A stretch of 64,000 nucleotides of DNA from Paenibacillus sp. SYP-B3998 (GCF_010820665.1 NZ_JAAIKC010000011.1:71504-135503), one strand, 5' to 3'. Positions 6,846 through 16,086 are shown, counted from the stretch's first letter. Notes: generated from the letters alone by a model not told the origin. Made by a program: numbers and translations.

Positions 6846-8848
6846 TCATTTCCCCCTTTTAGATAACCTTGTTTCCGTGCAATACGGTTCATTTGTTTAA
6901 TTTGTCGGATCGCCTCCTTTTGCGACTTTGTCATTTCTTTGGCTGCAAAATATACCATTCCTGCCGGGTCCTCCTTGGACCTCCCTGCACGTCCCGCCAT
7001 TTGAACGAGCGCAGACTCATCGAATAGCGCAGAATCGGCATCTAAAATGAATACGTCCGATTGTGGAATCGTGACTCCCCGTTCTAGAATTGTAGTCGTA
7101 ACGAGTACACGAATATCTCGATTCCGAAACCGCTGCACCTTATCCGTTCGATTAGGATCCTTGGAGGACGTTCCCTCCACACATACTGGAGTACCGCCCC
7201 CTTCACGCTGGATTGTAGCTCGTAGCAGCTCAACCATGGGCTCAACCAATTGAATGTTGGGTACGAAAACAAACACCTGGGCCCCTCGCTCTATGGAGAT
7301 CTTAATTCTACTAAGGAGAGATTGTGGAAGCTTCTTAGCAAGGATTAATTTGCGTACAGAAGTGATAATCATCGACCGCGGAACAGGTAAGGGATGCCTG
7401 TGAAACCGTACAGGCACTCGAACGTGTGACAAGCTTCCACGCTTAGCGGCCTTTCTCACAGCATGCGGTGGAGTCGCCGATAAAAGGATATTGTTGCCGT
7501 TAGGCTTGCATACTTTGCCAGCCGCATAGGCCAACATAGGATTATTGTGATAAGGGAACGCATCAATTTCGTCAATAATAACCAGATCAAAGGCCTCGTG
7601 AAAGCGCAGCAGTTGATGCGTCGTCGCAATCGTAATCTGACCCTGTTCCCATCTGTGCTCGCTGCCTCCATATAGCGTAACTACGCTATAATTAGCAAAA
7701 GCCCGTCCAATTCGCGGCTGCAGCTCAAGCACAACATCCTTGCGCGGTGTTGCAATAAGTACACGGCCTCCTCTAGCGACGGTGTAGTGGATGAATGGGA
7801 ATATCATTTCCGTTTTACCTGCGCCTGTAACAGCCCAGATTAAGAACTTTCCTGGTTCTTGAGGATTGTTAACCTTTCCTCTCCTTACCTTTATATTCTC
7901 ATGCGTGTCTCCAATATATCGAAGCCCTTCCAATGAAGCTGCCGTTTGGGCCTCGCTCAATCCCCACTGATCGGTGTAAAACCGATATCTAGCATATTTG
8001 TCCTCATTGCAATGCTCATCATTGTCTACACGTGAAGCTGTTCGTCCTTGCTTTACTTTGCCTAGCTTTTCAACATCCCCTGGCTCTGGAATTCGGGTTC
8101 TTCCCACCACCAAATCATCCTTGTCTCCCTGCTTACTAGTTCTCCCAAGAATGAGCAATGAGCAAAACCGCGTCCGTCCCATTGTTAGGCACTCTTCACA
8201 GTAGGCGCAGTCCTGACCACAATTTATACAGTTAGCCCTGTACATACGCTCTGAACCGCTTCCGCATCGTTTACAGGTATAGATGACATTTTTAATGAAA
8301 CCACGCCGCCACTCTCGTCTTTCCGTAATTTGCAATCCATTAGCTACTTCAACATCCCCGTTCAGATCAGCGAGCTGCACATAAGAAAGCCAAGCCTCTG
8401 TATGAAGTGCTAAGCCATGATTCTCTAATAATAATTGAAATTCTTCAATGAGCAGCGCTCTGCCACTGCAAGCTTGTACGATTTTCTTATACACACCGGC
8501 TTGCAAATCGCTTAATGGATATAAGTTTTGTTTCCACCTATCGTATTGGATAGGCTTCAAAGAGAAAGTTTCGCTCACACCGCTAACAATGCCACAGCTG
8601 GCTGCCAATCGCTTGAGTTGTTCAGTAAGTCTAGAGGTTGGTAGTTGCATATTCAACGAGGTAGTTTCGGAGGTTATCTTCTGAAGCATGCGCATAGCTT
8701 GCCCTAAAGAAATAAAAGGCTCCAGCACCACAATGCCGGCGTCGGCAGCGTGTTGTTGGAACCAATAATGAATGTCTGTATGCATATGAATCGTTGAATA
8801 CCATGTCCACTTCGATCCAAGCTGTACTGCATATAGTTGACCCTTCAT
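6842..8848 (-). CDS. comFA: ComFA-like DEAD/DEAH-box DNA translocase
   Basis: ATP-driven helicase/translocase that pulls single-stranded DNA into competent cells. It is 668 residues long, against about 460 in B. subtilis, because of an extra N-terminal region of about 180 residues. A seven-cysteine zinc cluster occupies residues 192-220. Walker A (AVTGAGKTE, 340-347), DEID (426-429), SATPP (457) and QMAGRAGRS (616-624) follow in helicase order. It is coupled to comFC. The N-terminal extension matches no domain recognised here and may be lineage-specific. ATG with AAGGTGAAGA upstream. Confidence 0.92.
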   Translation of the reverse strand: MKGQLYAVQLGSKWTWYSTIHMHTDIHYWFQQHAADAGIVVLEPFISLGQAMRMLQKITSETTSLNMQLPTSRLTEQLKRLAASCGIVSGVSETFSLKPIQYDRWKQNLYPLSDLQAGVYKKIVQACSGRALLIEEFQLLLENHGLALHTEAWLSYVQLADLNGDVEVANGLQITERREWRRGFIKNVIYTCKRCGSGSERMYRANCINCGQDCAYCEECLTMGRTRFCSLLILGRTSKQGDKDDLVVGRTRIPEPGDVEKLGKVKQGRTASRVDNDEHCNEDKYARYRFYTDQWGLSEAQTAASLEGLRYIGDTHENIKVRRGKVNNPQEPGKFLIWAVTGAGKTEMIFPFIHYTVARGGRVLIATPRKDVVLELQPRIGRAFANYSVVTLYGGSEHRWEQGQITIATTHQLLRFHEAFDLVIIDEIDAFPYHNNPMLAYAAGKVCKPNGNNILLSATPPHAVRKAAKRGSLSHVRVPVRFHRHPLPVPRSMIITSVRKLILAKKLPQSLLSRIKISIERGAQVFVFVPNIQLVEPMVELLRATIQREGGGTPVCVEGTSSKDPNRTDKVQRFRNRDIRVLVTTTILERGVTIPQSDVFILDADSALFDESALVQMAGRAGRSKEDPAGMVYFAAKEMTKSQKEAIRQIKQMNRIARKQGYLKGGNE

Positions 8849-8884
8849 TCTTCACCTTGCTCTCTATAGTTTTGAAATCAGTTC

Positions 8885-9283
8885 CTACATAACCATTGGG
8901 ATTTCTACGAGATCCTCCCGATTGATAAGATTGACGACGATCAAAGGTTCATCTTCATGAAGCAATAAATAGCGATCAATGGATTGATCATCCGTTTGGC
9001 TATAAACCTCTAGCCTGTGCGTACGTGATAATCGCTCAATGATATTCATTGTATCATCTGATGAGCTCTGATCGAAGATGATAGCGGTCACCCCCGTACT
9101 TTTAACTCGCGAAAAAAAATACAAAGAGCGAATATACCATTCAATCTGATTTTGATTATTTTTTGTAACTAAAAGAACTCTTGAATGCTTCTTGCTTCCA
9201 CCTCTGCGGGCTCCGAACAAGATATGAAGCACAGCAATGCTGATTCCGTAGCAGCCTACGATCCAGAGCAATCCGATCCACAT
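8885..9283 (-). CDS. Membrane-anchored protein with truncated glycosyltransferase-A-like fold
   Basis: Unrecognised 132-residue protein. The chosen ATG (9281-9283) follows AAAGGGAGGGAG and puts an N-terminal membrane segment (residues 1-23, WIGLLWIVGCYGISIAVLHIL) at the start; an upstream in-frame ATG at 9316 has no such site. Residues 32-130 read like the first half of a family-2 glycosyltransferase: a VLLVTKNNQ strand, a helix, then AIIFDQSSSDDTMNI, which resembles the usual VDNGSTDGT nucleotide-binding loop. The metal-binding and acceptor half is absent, so catalysis is doubtful. It lies 36 bases before comFA and follows degU. Confidence 0.7.
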   Translation of the reverse strand: MWIGLLWIVGCYGISIAVLHILFGARRGGSKKHSRVLLVTKNNQNQIEWYIRSLYFFSRVKSTGVTAIIFDQSSSDDTMNIIERLSRTHRLEVYSQTDDQSIDRYLLLHEDEPLIVVNLINREDLVEIPMVM

Positions 9284-9377
9284 AGCGGCTCCCTCCCTTT
9301 CTGCATTGTATGCCATCGAAGGAGGGGGGGTTCCTATTCACGATTGTTTAGAAATGCCGCGCTTTTTTAACTTCTAC

Positions 9378-10103
9378 TTATAAGGTTACCCAACCGTTCT
9401 TAATCGCTATAATAACTGCTTGAGTACGGTCATCAACTTCCATTTTTTGTAGAATACTGCTGACGTGATTCTTCACCGTTTTCTCGCTAATAAAGAGGAA
9501 TTCCCCAATCAGCTTATTACTCTTGCCTTCCGCCATCAGGCGAAGCACTTCGGCTTCCCGTTTCGTTAGCGGACTATTTGCATTATGTATGTATTTCAAA
9601 CCTGAATCTTTCACAGCTTGACCAGAACCAACGATACCAACATCATCAAGGTAGGTCATACGTCTCAATTGATTGATCAACTTGCCTGTAACCTTAGGAT
9701 GTATGTAGGCATGGCCTGCCACGACGGAACGTATCGCGTTGATAAGCGACTCCGCTTCCATATCCTTAAGTAAATAGCCAGAAGCCCCTTTGCGAAGCGT
9801 CTCGAAGACATAGCTTTCATCATCATGAATGGATAAAATAATGACTTTCACATCTGGGAAAATGAGCTTCAGCCGCTCAGTAGCCACAACACCGTTCTCA
9901 AGGGGCATATTGATATCCATAAGAACGATATCTGGTGTGATCTGATTGCACAGCTCGATGACTTGAATGCCATCACCGCACTCCCCAATGACCTCCATGT
10001 CGTCTTCCATATTGATAATTCGTTTTACACCTTCGCGAAAAAGTTGATGATCATCCGCAATCACAATGCGCACATTGCGTTTATGACTCGCCGTGTTGTC
10101 CAT
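9378..10103 (-). CDS. degU: Response regulator DegU
   Basis: Transcription factor of the NarL/LuxR class controlling exoenzymes, competence and motility. It is 241 residues. The receiver domain (12-130) has the acidic pocket D17-D18, the phosphoacceptor D63 (DIVLMDINMP) and K113-type conserved positions. A LuxR helix-turn-helix follows from about 178 (LTKREAEVLRLMAEGKSN, then ISEKTVKNHVSSILQKM). ATG 8 bases after AAGGAGGA. It overlaps the end of degS by 23 bases, so the pair is coupled. Neighbouring comFA and flagellar genes are typical DegU targets, which is inferred from the family. Confidence 0.96.
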   Translation of the reverse strand: MDNTASHKRNVRIVIADDHQLFREGVKRIINMEDDMEVIGECGDGIQVIELCNQITPDIVLMDINMPLENGVVATERLKLIFPDVKVIILSIHDDESYVFETLRKGASGYLLKDMEAESLINAIRSVVAGHAYIHPKVTGKLINQLRRMTYLDDVGIVGSGQAVKDSGLKYIHNANSPLTKREAEVLRLMAEGKSNKLIGEFLFISEKTVKNHVSSILQKMEVDDRTQAVIIAIKNGWVTL

Positions 10104-11265
10104 TCTGATTTTCCTCCTTGTTCTCTGTGCCGCCGATAGGGATCAGCATCGTAATTTTTGTACCCGAATCTTTTTCAGACTCTAGAACCATCGAGCCTTC
10201 CAGCAGCTCGACACGCTCACGCATGCCTAGCAAACCGAAATTATTCCCCTTGGCTATTCGCTGCTCTGTCTGTGCCACATCAAAGCCTACCCCATTATCA
10301 ACCACATAGATTTGCACTTGATCGGGCTCTAATGTCAGCTCAACAGATACGAAAGTGGCTTTCGCATGTTTAATCACATTCGATAGAGCTTCCTGCACCA
10401 GTCGGAAAACGGCAATTTCAAGCCCGGATGGAATACGAGATTCCCTACCTACCAGATTGAATTGCGTGCGAATTTTGTTCTTCTCCTCGAAATCCTGCAC
10501 ATATTTGCGCAGCGTAGGTACAATACCTAAATCATCGAGTGCCATTGGGCGGAGATTGAAGATAATCTTGCGAACTTCTTCAAGTCCCCCTCTGACCTGG
10601 CCCTTCAAATCTACTAATTCTTCTTTGACTGCTGGAATATCCTGCTTGACGAGCATACGTTGCGCAATTTCTGTGCGAAGCACGACATTGGCCATCGTTT
10701 GAGCCATCCCATCGTGAATCTCGCGTGCGATCCGTTTTCTCTCTTCCTCTTGAGCCAAAATAATTTTCAAACCGAGCAGTTGTCTATTTTTGGCGGATTC
10801 CAATATACGGGTAACTTGATTCAGATCCCCTGACAAATACTCCAGCACAACATTCATCTGAGAGACAATGGTCTCTGCCCGTTCTACCTGCTTGTCTACA
10901 TTTTTAACTCGCTTCTGTAAGTCATTGCGACGGGTCTTGAGATGACTCTCTTTTTCCCTAGCAATAGTGAGCTGCAGTTGGAAACCGATGGCGGCTTCAT
11001 AGGCAGTTTTGATGTCATCTTCACGATATTTGTTGAAATCTCTGCTAACCTCTGTTAACCGAATACGAGACCGCTTGTAGTCCTTCTCCAGCTTGTCCAC
11101 CAGCTCTATAGTGACACTTGTTTCATCCTTAATATCCTCTAGATCACGAGCTAGCGTCTCTTTCTCTAGACGGGATGTTTCTGCTATTTCAAAAATTTGA
11201 TACTTACTGCTCTCCATGACGTTAATGGCGTTTTTAATGACACGATCTATAGCGTCCGGTTGCAA
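10081..11265 (-). CDS. degS: Sensor histidine kinase DegS
   Basis: Cytoplasmic kinase of DegU, without membrane segments. The first in-frame TTG at 11274 is only 1-2 bases from AGGAG; the TTG at 11263-11265 is 10 bases away and gives MQPDAIDRVIKNAIN, so it is preferred (394 residues). Residues 20-165 are a long coiled coil with SPW-free sensor-like helices as in DegS. The HisKA_3 box REIHDGMAQTMANVVL follows, with the phosphorylated His at about 184, and the ATPase domain has VVDNGVGFDV and GLLGMRERVELL. Both partner genes overlap. Confidence 0.95.
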   Translation of the reverse strand: MQPDAIDRVIKNAINVMESSKYQIFEIAETSRLEKETLARDLEDIKDETSVTIELVDKLEKDYKRSRIRLTEVSRDFNKYREDDIKTAYEAAIGFQLQLTIAREKESHLKTRRNDLQKRVKNVDKQVERAETIVSQMNVVLEYLSGDLNQVTRILESAKNRQLLGLKIILAQEEERKRIAREIHDGMAQTMANVVLRTEIAQRMLVKQDIPAVKEELVDLKGQVRGGLEEVRKIIFNLRPMALDDLGIVPTLRKYVQDFEEKNKIRTQFNLVGRESRIPSGLEIAVFRLVQEALSNVIKHAKATFVSVELTLEPDQVQIYVVDNGVGFDVAQTEQRIAKGNNFGLLGMRERVELLEGSMVLESEKDSGTKITMLIPIGGTENKEENQNGQHGES

Positions 11266-11354
11266 TGGGAACAAGCTCCTTTTATGAAAACGAAATTAGT
11301 CTACCCCATATTGTATCATAATTCTAGTCATTTGAAGTGAACTAATAGCACTAT

Positions 11355-13961
11355 TTATTCGAGGGTAATCCCTTGGTTTTTGGGTTCCCAGCCTACTTTC
11401 CAGCCCAATTTCTCAGAAACTAGTCTTAGAGGCACCATCGTTAGATTATTCATAATACTTGGCGCTACCTCAGCTGTTACTCGATCTCCATTTACCAACA
11501 GGTCAGGATTATCAATCCACAAATCGATGAGCTTATCACCGCGAATAATCGTTACCTTGCGCTCTTTGTCATCCCATTTAACATCCCCGCCTAATGCCTC
11601 TGTTACAAAACGAATCGGAATCATCGTGTTATCCTTAACAATCGTTGGCGCTTGTTCCAAAGTAAGTGACTTATCGTTCAAAAATACTTGCTTCTTATTC
11701 ACTGTAAGCTTCACCGAATTTTTAGGTAATGTAGGCATTTGTCCCTTATAAATAAAAGAAATATCGTCGATGTTAATTTTCCCTTTAGCCGCTCTTTCAT
11801 CCTGTCCAATAGCTGGGTTCGCTACATAGACGCTCTTCAATTTTACAGGAAATTTTAAATCTGACATATCCGCGGTAACCTTTTTCCATCCAGTCCAATC
11901 TGTACTATCAGTAAAACTTCTCAGCTGTTGTTTGCCATCGGCATCCTCAAATTCAGCACGTACCCAGTTAAAGCTTCCGTCACCGAGTACTTTAGCCGTA
12001 ATAAATTGCGGTTGACCCTCAATTTGAACACCGTTTGTTCCATCAAATCTGGCATATGCTGCTTTAGTTCCCGTTCCCTTGGTGAAATCATAGGCAATTT
12101 CCAAATTTTTGTTACCCGTATTTTCTTGCACGACATTGACACTTGAAATGACTTCCGCAGGATATTTATCTCCTGTCGTCATGACTGCATTTTTATCAAG
12201 ATCGTACCAAACCTTCTCCTGCCCAACTGGCAAAGTAACCATCGTACTATAACCATCGTATCTCGCAATTACCTGAGCCGCCTGACTGCCTACAGAGCTA
12301 TCTACGTGCAGAACGCCATCTTTGATCGTGCCTTTAACACCTTTTAGTTCCCATTGCGCTGACGCTGCTGGTAACTCTCTCGATATCCCACTCTTCGTAG
12401 TCACGGACAAAGGCAACCTAAAGTCTCCTCCCTCTGTCAGCGAGAACGAGCCTGCACTAAATTTCAAAGAGGAAATTTGGTCTCTTCCTACTACTTCGAC
12501 ATCCATCGTCGCTGAGCCCTTGCCTGATTTAGCAATAACTTGTGTTTTGCCTATCTGGGTTGGCGTGAAAACATTATTTTTAAACGTCCCATTCGCTGTG
12601 GAACTGCTCCACTCGGGGACAATAGCATCTACTGCAACTGGATTATCATAATCATCGTAAGCTTTAAATTGATAAGTACTAGATTCATTCATAAATAAAA
12701 GCTTTTGACCTTTTAAGATAAGCCCCTTTAACTCGCCCTTAGGCGCAGTCGTGTAAACGCCAACTCCATTAGCAATTGCACGCTGATTGCCGTACTCCGT
12801 TTTATTCGTTAATTTCGGATCAAACTCACCTAGTGGTCTGGTGACCATCTGTGTCGAACCACCACCATCTAGAACCATGCCTCTCCAAACACCTGCTTGA
12901 ATCATAAACTGCTGAAGCTCCGGAAGCGTCATGCCCTTGCTGCTGCCACTATTGTCCGATGTAATTAGATACGCTGTCTTGAAATCCTTGGAGTAGCCCA
13001 TTGCCGTTCTTGAGCGCGGAGTATTTCCGTCAAATTCGTTAATATTTCGAGTAAAATAACTTGGTTTGGCGTCATCTACAAGCAGGGTATTGCCACCAAT
13101 CATCATCTTGAAATTTTTCCAATCATACGTCTTGGAAGCGTCGTGAGGGACCATATCATATTGGGTTGTGATCGGATCTCCAACTTTAAGATGATTCACA
13201 ATGAAATCACGTGCCAAGCCTGAACCTCTTAGAATATAACCATCTTCAGGCGCAATCATCCTGATATTCGTATCTACTGCAATTTCTTTCACTACGCCAT
13301 TCTGCACAAGCACCTCAGTGGGAACGTTCGTTCCATCAACTGCACGCTGTGTCATCGCCCAAGCCTTCGTATACAAAAATAGACCATCAGCGATCAGGGC
13401 CACGCCGTTATCATCCCAATAAAAGGTCTTATTCACGCCACCCAAGTCAAAAGATGTTCCATCTTTTGCTTTTACTGTTCCTTGGAAATCAAAAATATCA
13501 ATAATGGGTTGGTTATCCTTCGTTATTGCAAATGAATACAATCCAGAAATTTTTGCAGGGGTAGCCATCACTTGTCCATTCGTGATTTGCGCTCCCTCCG
13601 GTACACCTTCTGCTTTTGTATTAAAGAAGTCACCATTCACTCCAGCCACGGCTCCCGTGTCCTTAGCCATACCGAGTACACTCTGGTTCTTCGTAAATTG
13701 ATTTTTGGTTCCAGCCATTGCGTCTATTTTTACATTCGGATTCGTTAAGTCTACTTCAATGACATTCGCATTCACAGAAACATTCTTAGTGCCTCTCGTT
13801 GTTGTCCATACATAGTTTTTGAGAATAGCGCCAGATGTAATCGACTCCTGCGAACTCAATGTTAACGTCGGCCCCGCGGCGTAAACCGCCGTTCCGGCTA
13901 CCAATTGCCATGCTAATGCGCAAGCCAGCGCACCTATACCTATTTGTTTCTGCACCTTCAT
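11355..13961 (-). CDS. Secreted phosphodiester glycosidase (NAGPA-like) with stalk domain
   Basis: Extracytoplasmic protein of 868 residues. The ATG at 13959-13961 has GGAG 7 bases before it; a GTG five codons earlier has no space from its own site. A signal peptide (about 1-28, ending TAVYAA) is followed by a phosphodiester glycosidase domain (about 80-410, with MVLDGGGSTQMV). Strand-rich Ig-like regions come next (about 430-700), and two copies of the copper-amine-oxidase-N stalk motif lie at the C-terminus (VKLTVNKKQVFLNDK, MIPIRFVTEALGG, then MVPLRLVSEKLGW). The family removes sugar phosphodiester caps; the bacterial substrate is likely a wall glycan or exopolysaccharide, by inference. 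It stands alone between degS and metK. Confidence 0.85.
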   Translation of the reverse strand: MKVQKQIGIGALACALAWQLVAGTAVYAAGPTLTLSSQESITSGAILKNYVWTTTRGTKNVSVNANVIEVDLTNPNVKIDAMAGTKNQFTKNQSVLGMAKDTGAVAGVNGDFFNTKAEGVPEGAQITNGQVMATPAKISGLYSFAITKDNQPIIDIFDFQGTVKAKDGTSFDLGGVNKTFYWDDNGVALIADGLFLYTKAWAMTQRAVDGTNVPTEVLVQNGVVKEIAVDTNIRMIAPEDGYILRGSGLARDFIVNHLKVGDPITTQYDMVPHDASKTYDWKNFKMMIGGNTLLVDDAKPSYFTRNINEFDGNTPRSRTAMGYSKDFKTAYLITSDNSGSSKGMTLPELQQFMIQAGVWRGMVLDGGGSTQMVTRPLGEFDPKLTNKTEYGNQRAIANGVGVYTTAPKGELKGLILKGQKLLFMNESSTYQFKAYDDYDNPVAVDAIVPEWSSSTANGTFKNNVFTPTQIGKTQVIAKSGKGSATMDVEVVGRDQISSLKFSAGSFSLTEGGDFRLPLSVTTKSGISRELPAASAQWELKGVKGTIKDGVLHVDSSVGSQAAQVIARYDGYSTMVTLPVGQEKVWYDLDKNAVMTTGDKYPAEVISSVNVVQENTGNKNLEIAYDFTKGTGTKAAYARFDGTNGVQIEGQPQFITAKVLGDGSFNWVRAEFEDADGKQQLRSFTDSTDWTGWKKVTADMSDLKFPVKLKSVYVANPAIGQDERAAKGKINIDDISFIYKGQMPTLPKNSVKLTVNKKQVFLNDKSLTLEQAPTIVKDNTMIPIRFVTEALGGDVKWDDKERKVTIIRGDKLIDLWIDNPDLLVNGDRVTAEVAPSIMNNLTMVPLRLVSEKLGWKVGWEPKNQGITLE

Positions 13962-14140
13962 GTTGCTTCTCCACACTCCTCTTTCAGTCTAAGTCTAGTA
14001 TTTATCTTAATAGATACCTATATAGACTCTAAAACTATGGAAAAAGTTACGAAAATCATAGTGTGGAAATATGTTGTATTTATACAGCAAAAAAAGGTAA
14101 CCTTTCGATTACCCCAAAACTTATAAATTCTTATATGTCA

Positions 14141-14177
14141 AAAAAGGCCGCTCGTCTTAGTGACGAACTGCCTTTTT
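14141..14177 (-). terminator. Intrinsic terminator of metK
   Basis: 11-bp stem (14146-14156 with 14162-14172, one mismatch and one wobble), loop of 5. On the minus strand it is followed by a run of T (14141-14145). A matching A-run precedes the stem, so it could work in both directions. It lies 13 bases after the metK stop. Confidence 0.8.
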
Positions 14178-14190
14178 CTATTCTATAAAA

Positions 14191-15396
14191 TTAAGAGAGT
14201 GCTTGCACTTTTAAAGTCGCAGCCTTATCTGTACGCTCCCAAGGAACATCCAGATCGTTACGGCCAAAGTGACCGTATGCAGCTGTTTGACGATAAATCG
14301 GACGACGCAAATCAAGCTCTTTAATGATTCCAGCTGGGCGCAAGTCGAAGTTTTTGCTGATCAATTCAACAAGCTTCTCTTCGCTAACAGTACCTGTTCC
14401 AAACGTATCAACAGCAATAGATACTGGTCTAGCAACACCGATTGCATAAGCAAGCTGAACTTCACATTTCTCAGCAAGTCCAGCAGCTACGATGTTTTTC
14501 GCAACATAACGAGCCGCGTAAGCACCAGAACGGTCAACTTTCGTTGGATCCTTACCGGAGAACGCACCGCCGCCATGACGAGCATAACCACCGTAAGTAT
14601 CAACGATGATTTTACGACCTGTCAAACCAGCATCCCCTTGAGGCCCGCCGATAACGAAACGGCCAGTTGGGTTGATGAAGTAGTTCGTATTCCCATCCAA
14701 AAGATGTGCAGGAACGATTGGATTGATAACATGTTCTTTAATGTCTTTTTGGATTTGCTCCAAAGTAACATCTTCGCTGTGCTGAGTAGATACGACAATT
14801 GCATCAACGCGAACAGGCTTGTCGTCGACGTATTCAACAGTAACTTGCGTTTTACCATCTGGGCGTAGGTAAGGAAGCGTTCCATTCTTACGCACTTCGG
14901 TCAAACGGCGAGCCAGTTGGTGAGAAATCGAGATCGGCAAAGGCATAAGCTCAGGCGTCTCGTTTACCGCAAATCCAAACATTAGACCTTGGTCGCCTGC
15001 TCCGATTGCTTCAATTTCCTCATCTGACATCGTACCTTCTCTTGCTTCGAGCGCTCTGTTAACGCCTTGTGCAATATCAGCCGATTGTTCGTTCAAGGAA
15101 ACCAGAACTGCACAAGTTTGGGAGTCAAAACCAAATTTCGCGCGCGTGTATCCAATTTCTTTAATGGTTTGTCTGGCAATCGCTTGAATATCTACATATT
15201 CAGAGCTGGAAGAAATCTCACCAATTACCAAAACCAAACCAGTTGCTACAGAGACCTCACATGCTACACGAGCATTTGGGTCATTGGCCAAAAACGCATC
15301 CAATACCGAGTCAGAAATTTGGTCACAAATTTTATCAGGATGACCTTCTGTCACGGATTCGGATGTAAATAAACGACGTCCACGTACTTGCGCCAT
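14191..15396 (-). CDS. metK: S-adenosylmethionine synthetase
   Basis: Makes SAM from methionine and ATP in the cytoplasm. The ATG at 15394-15396 is 9 bases after AGGAGG and gives 401 residues (family about 400). An in-frame open stretch of 7 codons upstream lies in the ribosome site. Signatures include [17 protein letters not shown] near residue 10, [15 protein letters not shown] near 118 (methionine-binding GAGDQG loop) and [20 protein letters not shown] near 275. An unusually long leader lies upstream. No S-box sequence was found there. Confidence 0.98.
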   Translation of the reverse strand: MAQVRGRRLFTSESVTEGHPDKICDQISDSVLDAFLANDPNARVACEVSVATGLVLVIGEISSSSEYVDIQAIARQTIKEIGYTRAKFGFDSQTCAVLVSLNEQSADIAQGVNRALEAREGTMSDEEIEAIGAGDQGLMFGFAVNETPELMPLPISISHQLARRLTEVRKNGTLPYLRPDGKTQVTVEYVDDKPVRVDAIVVSTQHSEDVTLEQIQKDIKEHVINPIVPAHLLDGNTNYFINPTGRFVIGGPQGDAGLTGRKIIVDTYGGYARHGGGAFSGKDPTKVDRSGAYAARYVAKNIVAAGLAEKCEVQLAYAIGVARPVSIAVDTFGTGTVSEEKLVELISKNFDLRPAGIIKELDLRRPIYRQTAAYGHFGRNDLDVPWERTDKAATLKVQALS

Positions 15397-15512
15397 ATCA
15401 TCCATCCTCCTAATCAAATCTTAGTATGTTTGAAAAGCTTTTAATCGATGCCTATATGAGAAAACCTCTAGCGAGGTCATTCAAAGATGAGCGACCGCGT
15501 TTATGATAGGTT

Positions 15513-15626
15513 TTATCGCCAATAAGAAAGAAAATTCCAAAAAAAGAAACTTATACTTTCTCGAAAATGGACCAGGCTTTGCATCAGCTTTTCACGCCAA
15601 ACGGAATCTTCTTCTTTTGCGCTCAT
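15513..15626 (-). CDS. Candidate 37-residue leader peptide upstream of metK
   Basis: Open frame from ATG (15624-15626) to TAA (15513-15515). It encodes a peptide that starts MSAKEEDSVWREKLMQ and ends with a very aromatic tail (FFFWNFLSYWR). The charged front and aromatic back look non-random. However, no good ribosome site precedes the ATG, and the frame is closed by a stop two codons upstream. It may be a real small protein, a leader peptide for metK attenuation, or chance. Not recognised. Confidence 0.22.
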   Translation of the reverse strand: MSAKEEDSVWREKLMQSLVHFRESISFFFWNFLSYWR

Positions 15627-15681
15627 GCGCTACAAAAAATACGACTTGTCCGAAATGGTAAAAATAAGTGCATCTCATAAC

Positions 15682-15714
15682 AAAAAAATGAACCTTTCCC
15701 GATTGGAAAAGGTT
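15682..15714 (-). terminator. Intrinsic terminator between SASP gene and metK
   Basis: 10-bp stem (15691-15700 with 15705-15714, one G-T pair), 4-base loop, followed on the minus strand by CATTTTTTTG. It is about 95 bases after the SASP stop and may end that transcript. It also lies only about 20-50 bases downstream of the TTGACA promoter, so it could cut short transcripts from that promoter. Confidence 0.75.
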
Positions 15715-15741
15715 TGAATAAACATTGACCTTCAATAAATT

Positions 15742-15770
15742 ATCTTACTTTATTTGTCCGCTAGTGTCAA
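15742..15770 (-). promoter_or_regulatory. Sigma-A-like promoter upstream of metK
   Basis: On the minus strand TTGACA (15765-15770), a 17-base spacer and TAAGAT (15742-15747) give a full -35 match and a 4/6 -10. The predicted start is near 15735. It would give either a metK leader of about 340 bases or, if the hairpin at 15682-15714 works, a short RNA of about 55 bases. Confidence 0.55.
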
Positions 15771-15810
15771 TGAAACGTATGTTAAGATTTTAGAAATAAT
15801 GCCAGCCAAA

Positions 15811-16086
15811 TCAGAGAGTAAACAGAACTTCCTCGGCCTTTTGGATCAGCCGTTTAGTAATCGTTCCGCCTACTGCTCCCGCATCTCTCGAAGAGATATG
15901 TCCCCAGTAATCTTCCTTAATTGAACTAGAGGGAATTGCCCCTAATTCCGTCGCGAATTCCGTGTCTGCATCGAAGGCAAAGTGCTTACCAACAGGTAAT
16001 CCAAGCTCTGCCGCGATTTCATACTTAAGGATATCCAGTGCCTTTTTCGACTCGGGAACCACTTTGATGTTATTGCTTCTAGCCAT
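15811..16086 (-). CDS. Alpha/beta-type small acid-soluble spore protein
   Basis: DNA-coating protein of dormant spores that protects DNA from UV and heat and is degraded at germination. It is 91 residues, a little longer than the usual 65-75. It starts MARSNNIKVVPESKKAL and has the family EIAAELGLPVG block (residues 27-37), which holds the germination-protease region. The conserved SRDAGAVGGTITKRLI follows near 65-82. ATG 8 bases after GAGGAGG. It is monocistronic with a sporulation-type -10 just upstream. Confidence 0.9.
   Translation of the reverse strand: MARSNNIKVVPESKKALDILKYEIAAELGLPVGKHFAFDADTEFATELGAIPSSSIKEDYWGHISSRDAGAVGGTITKRLIQKAEEVLFTL

Larger units (their letters stand above)
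15397..15810 (-). other. Long metK leader / intergenic region, no gene assigned with confidence
   Basis: About 410 bases between the SASP stop and metK. It holds, in minus-strand order, a sigma-A-like promoter (15742-15770), an intrinsic-terminator hairpin (15682-15714), a 37-codon open frame (15513-15626) and several short hairpins (for example CCTC/GAGG near 15465-15476). No SAM-I riboswitch core, T-box or other recognised element was found by eye. The length suggests post-initiation control of metK, but the sequence does not show the mechanism. Confidence 0.6.

Noticed and set aside
9306..9330. Run of seven G on the minus-strand complement near 9324 as a phase-variation tract
   Set aside because: The homopolymer lies before the chosen start (9283) of the small membrane protein and not inside a gene; only an unlikely upstream start would be affected.
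15397..15800. SAM-I riboswitch expected before metK
   Set aside because: Neither the GGCAACC core nor the GGCCC/TGAA blocks can be read on the minus strand; only hairpins and a terminator are present.
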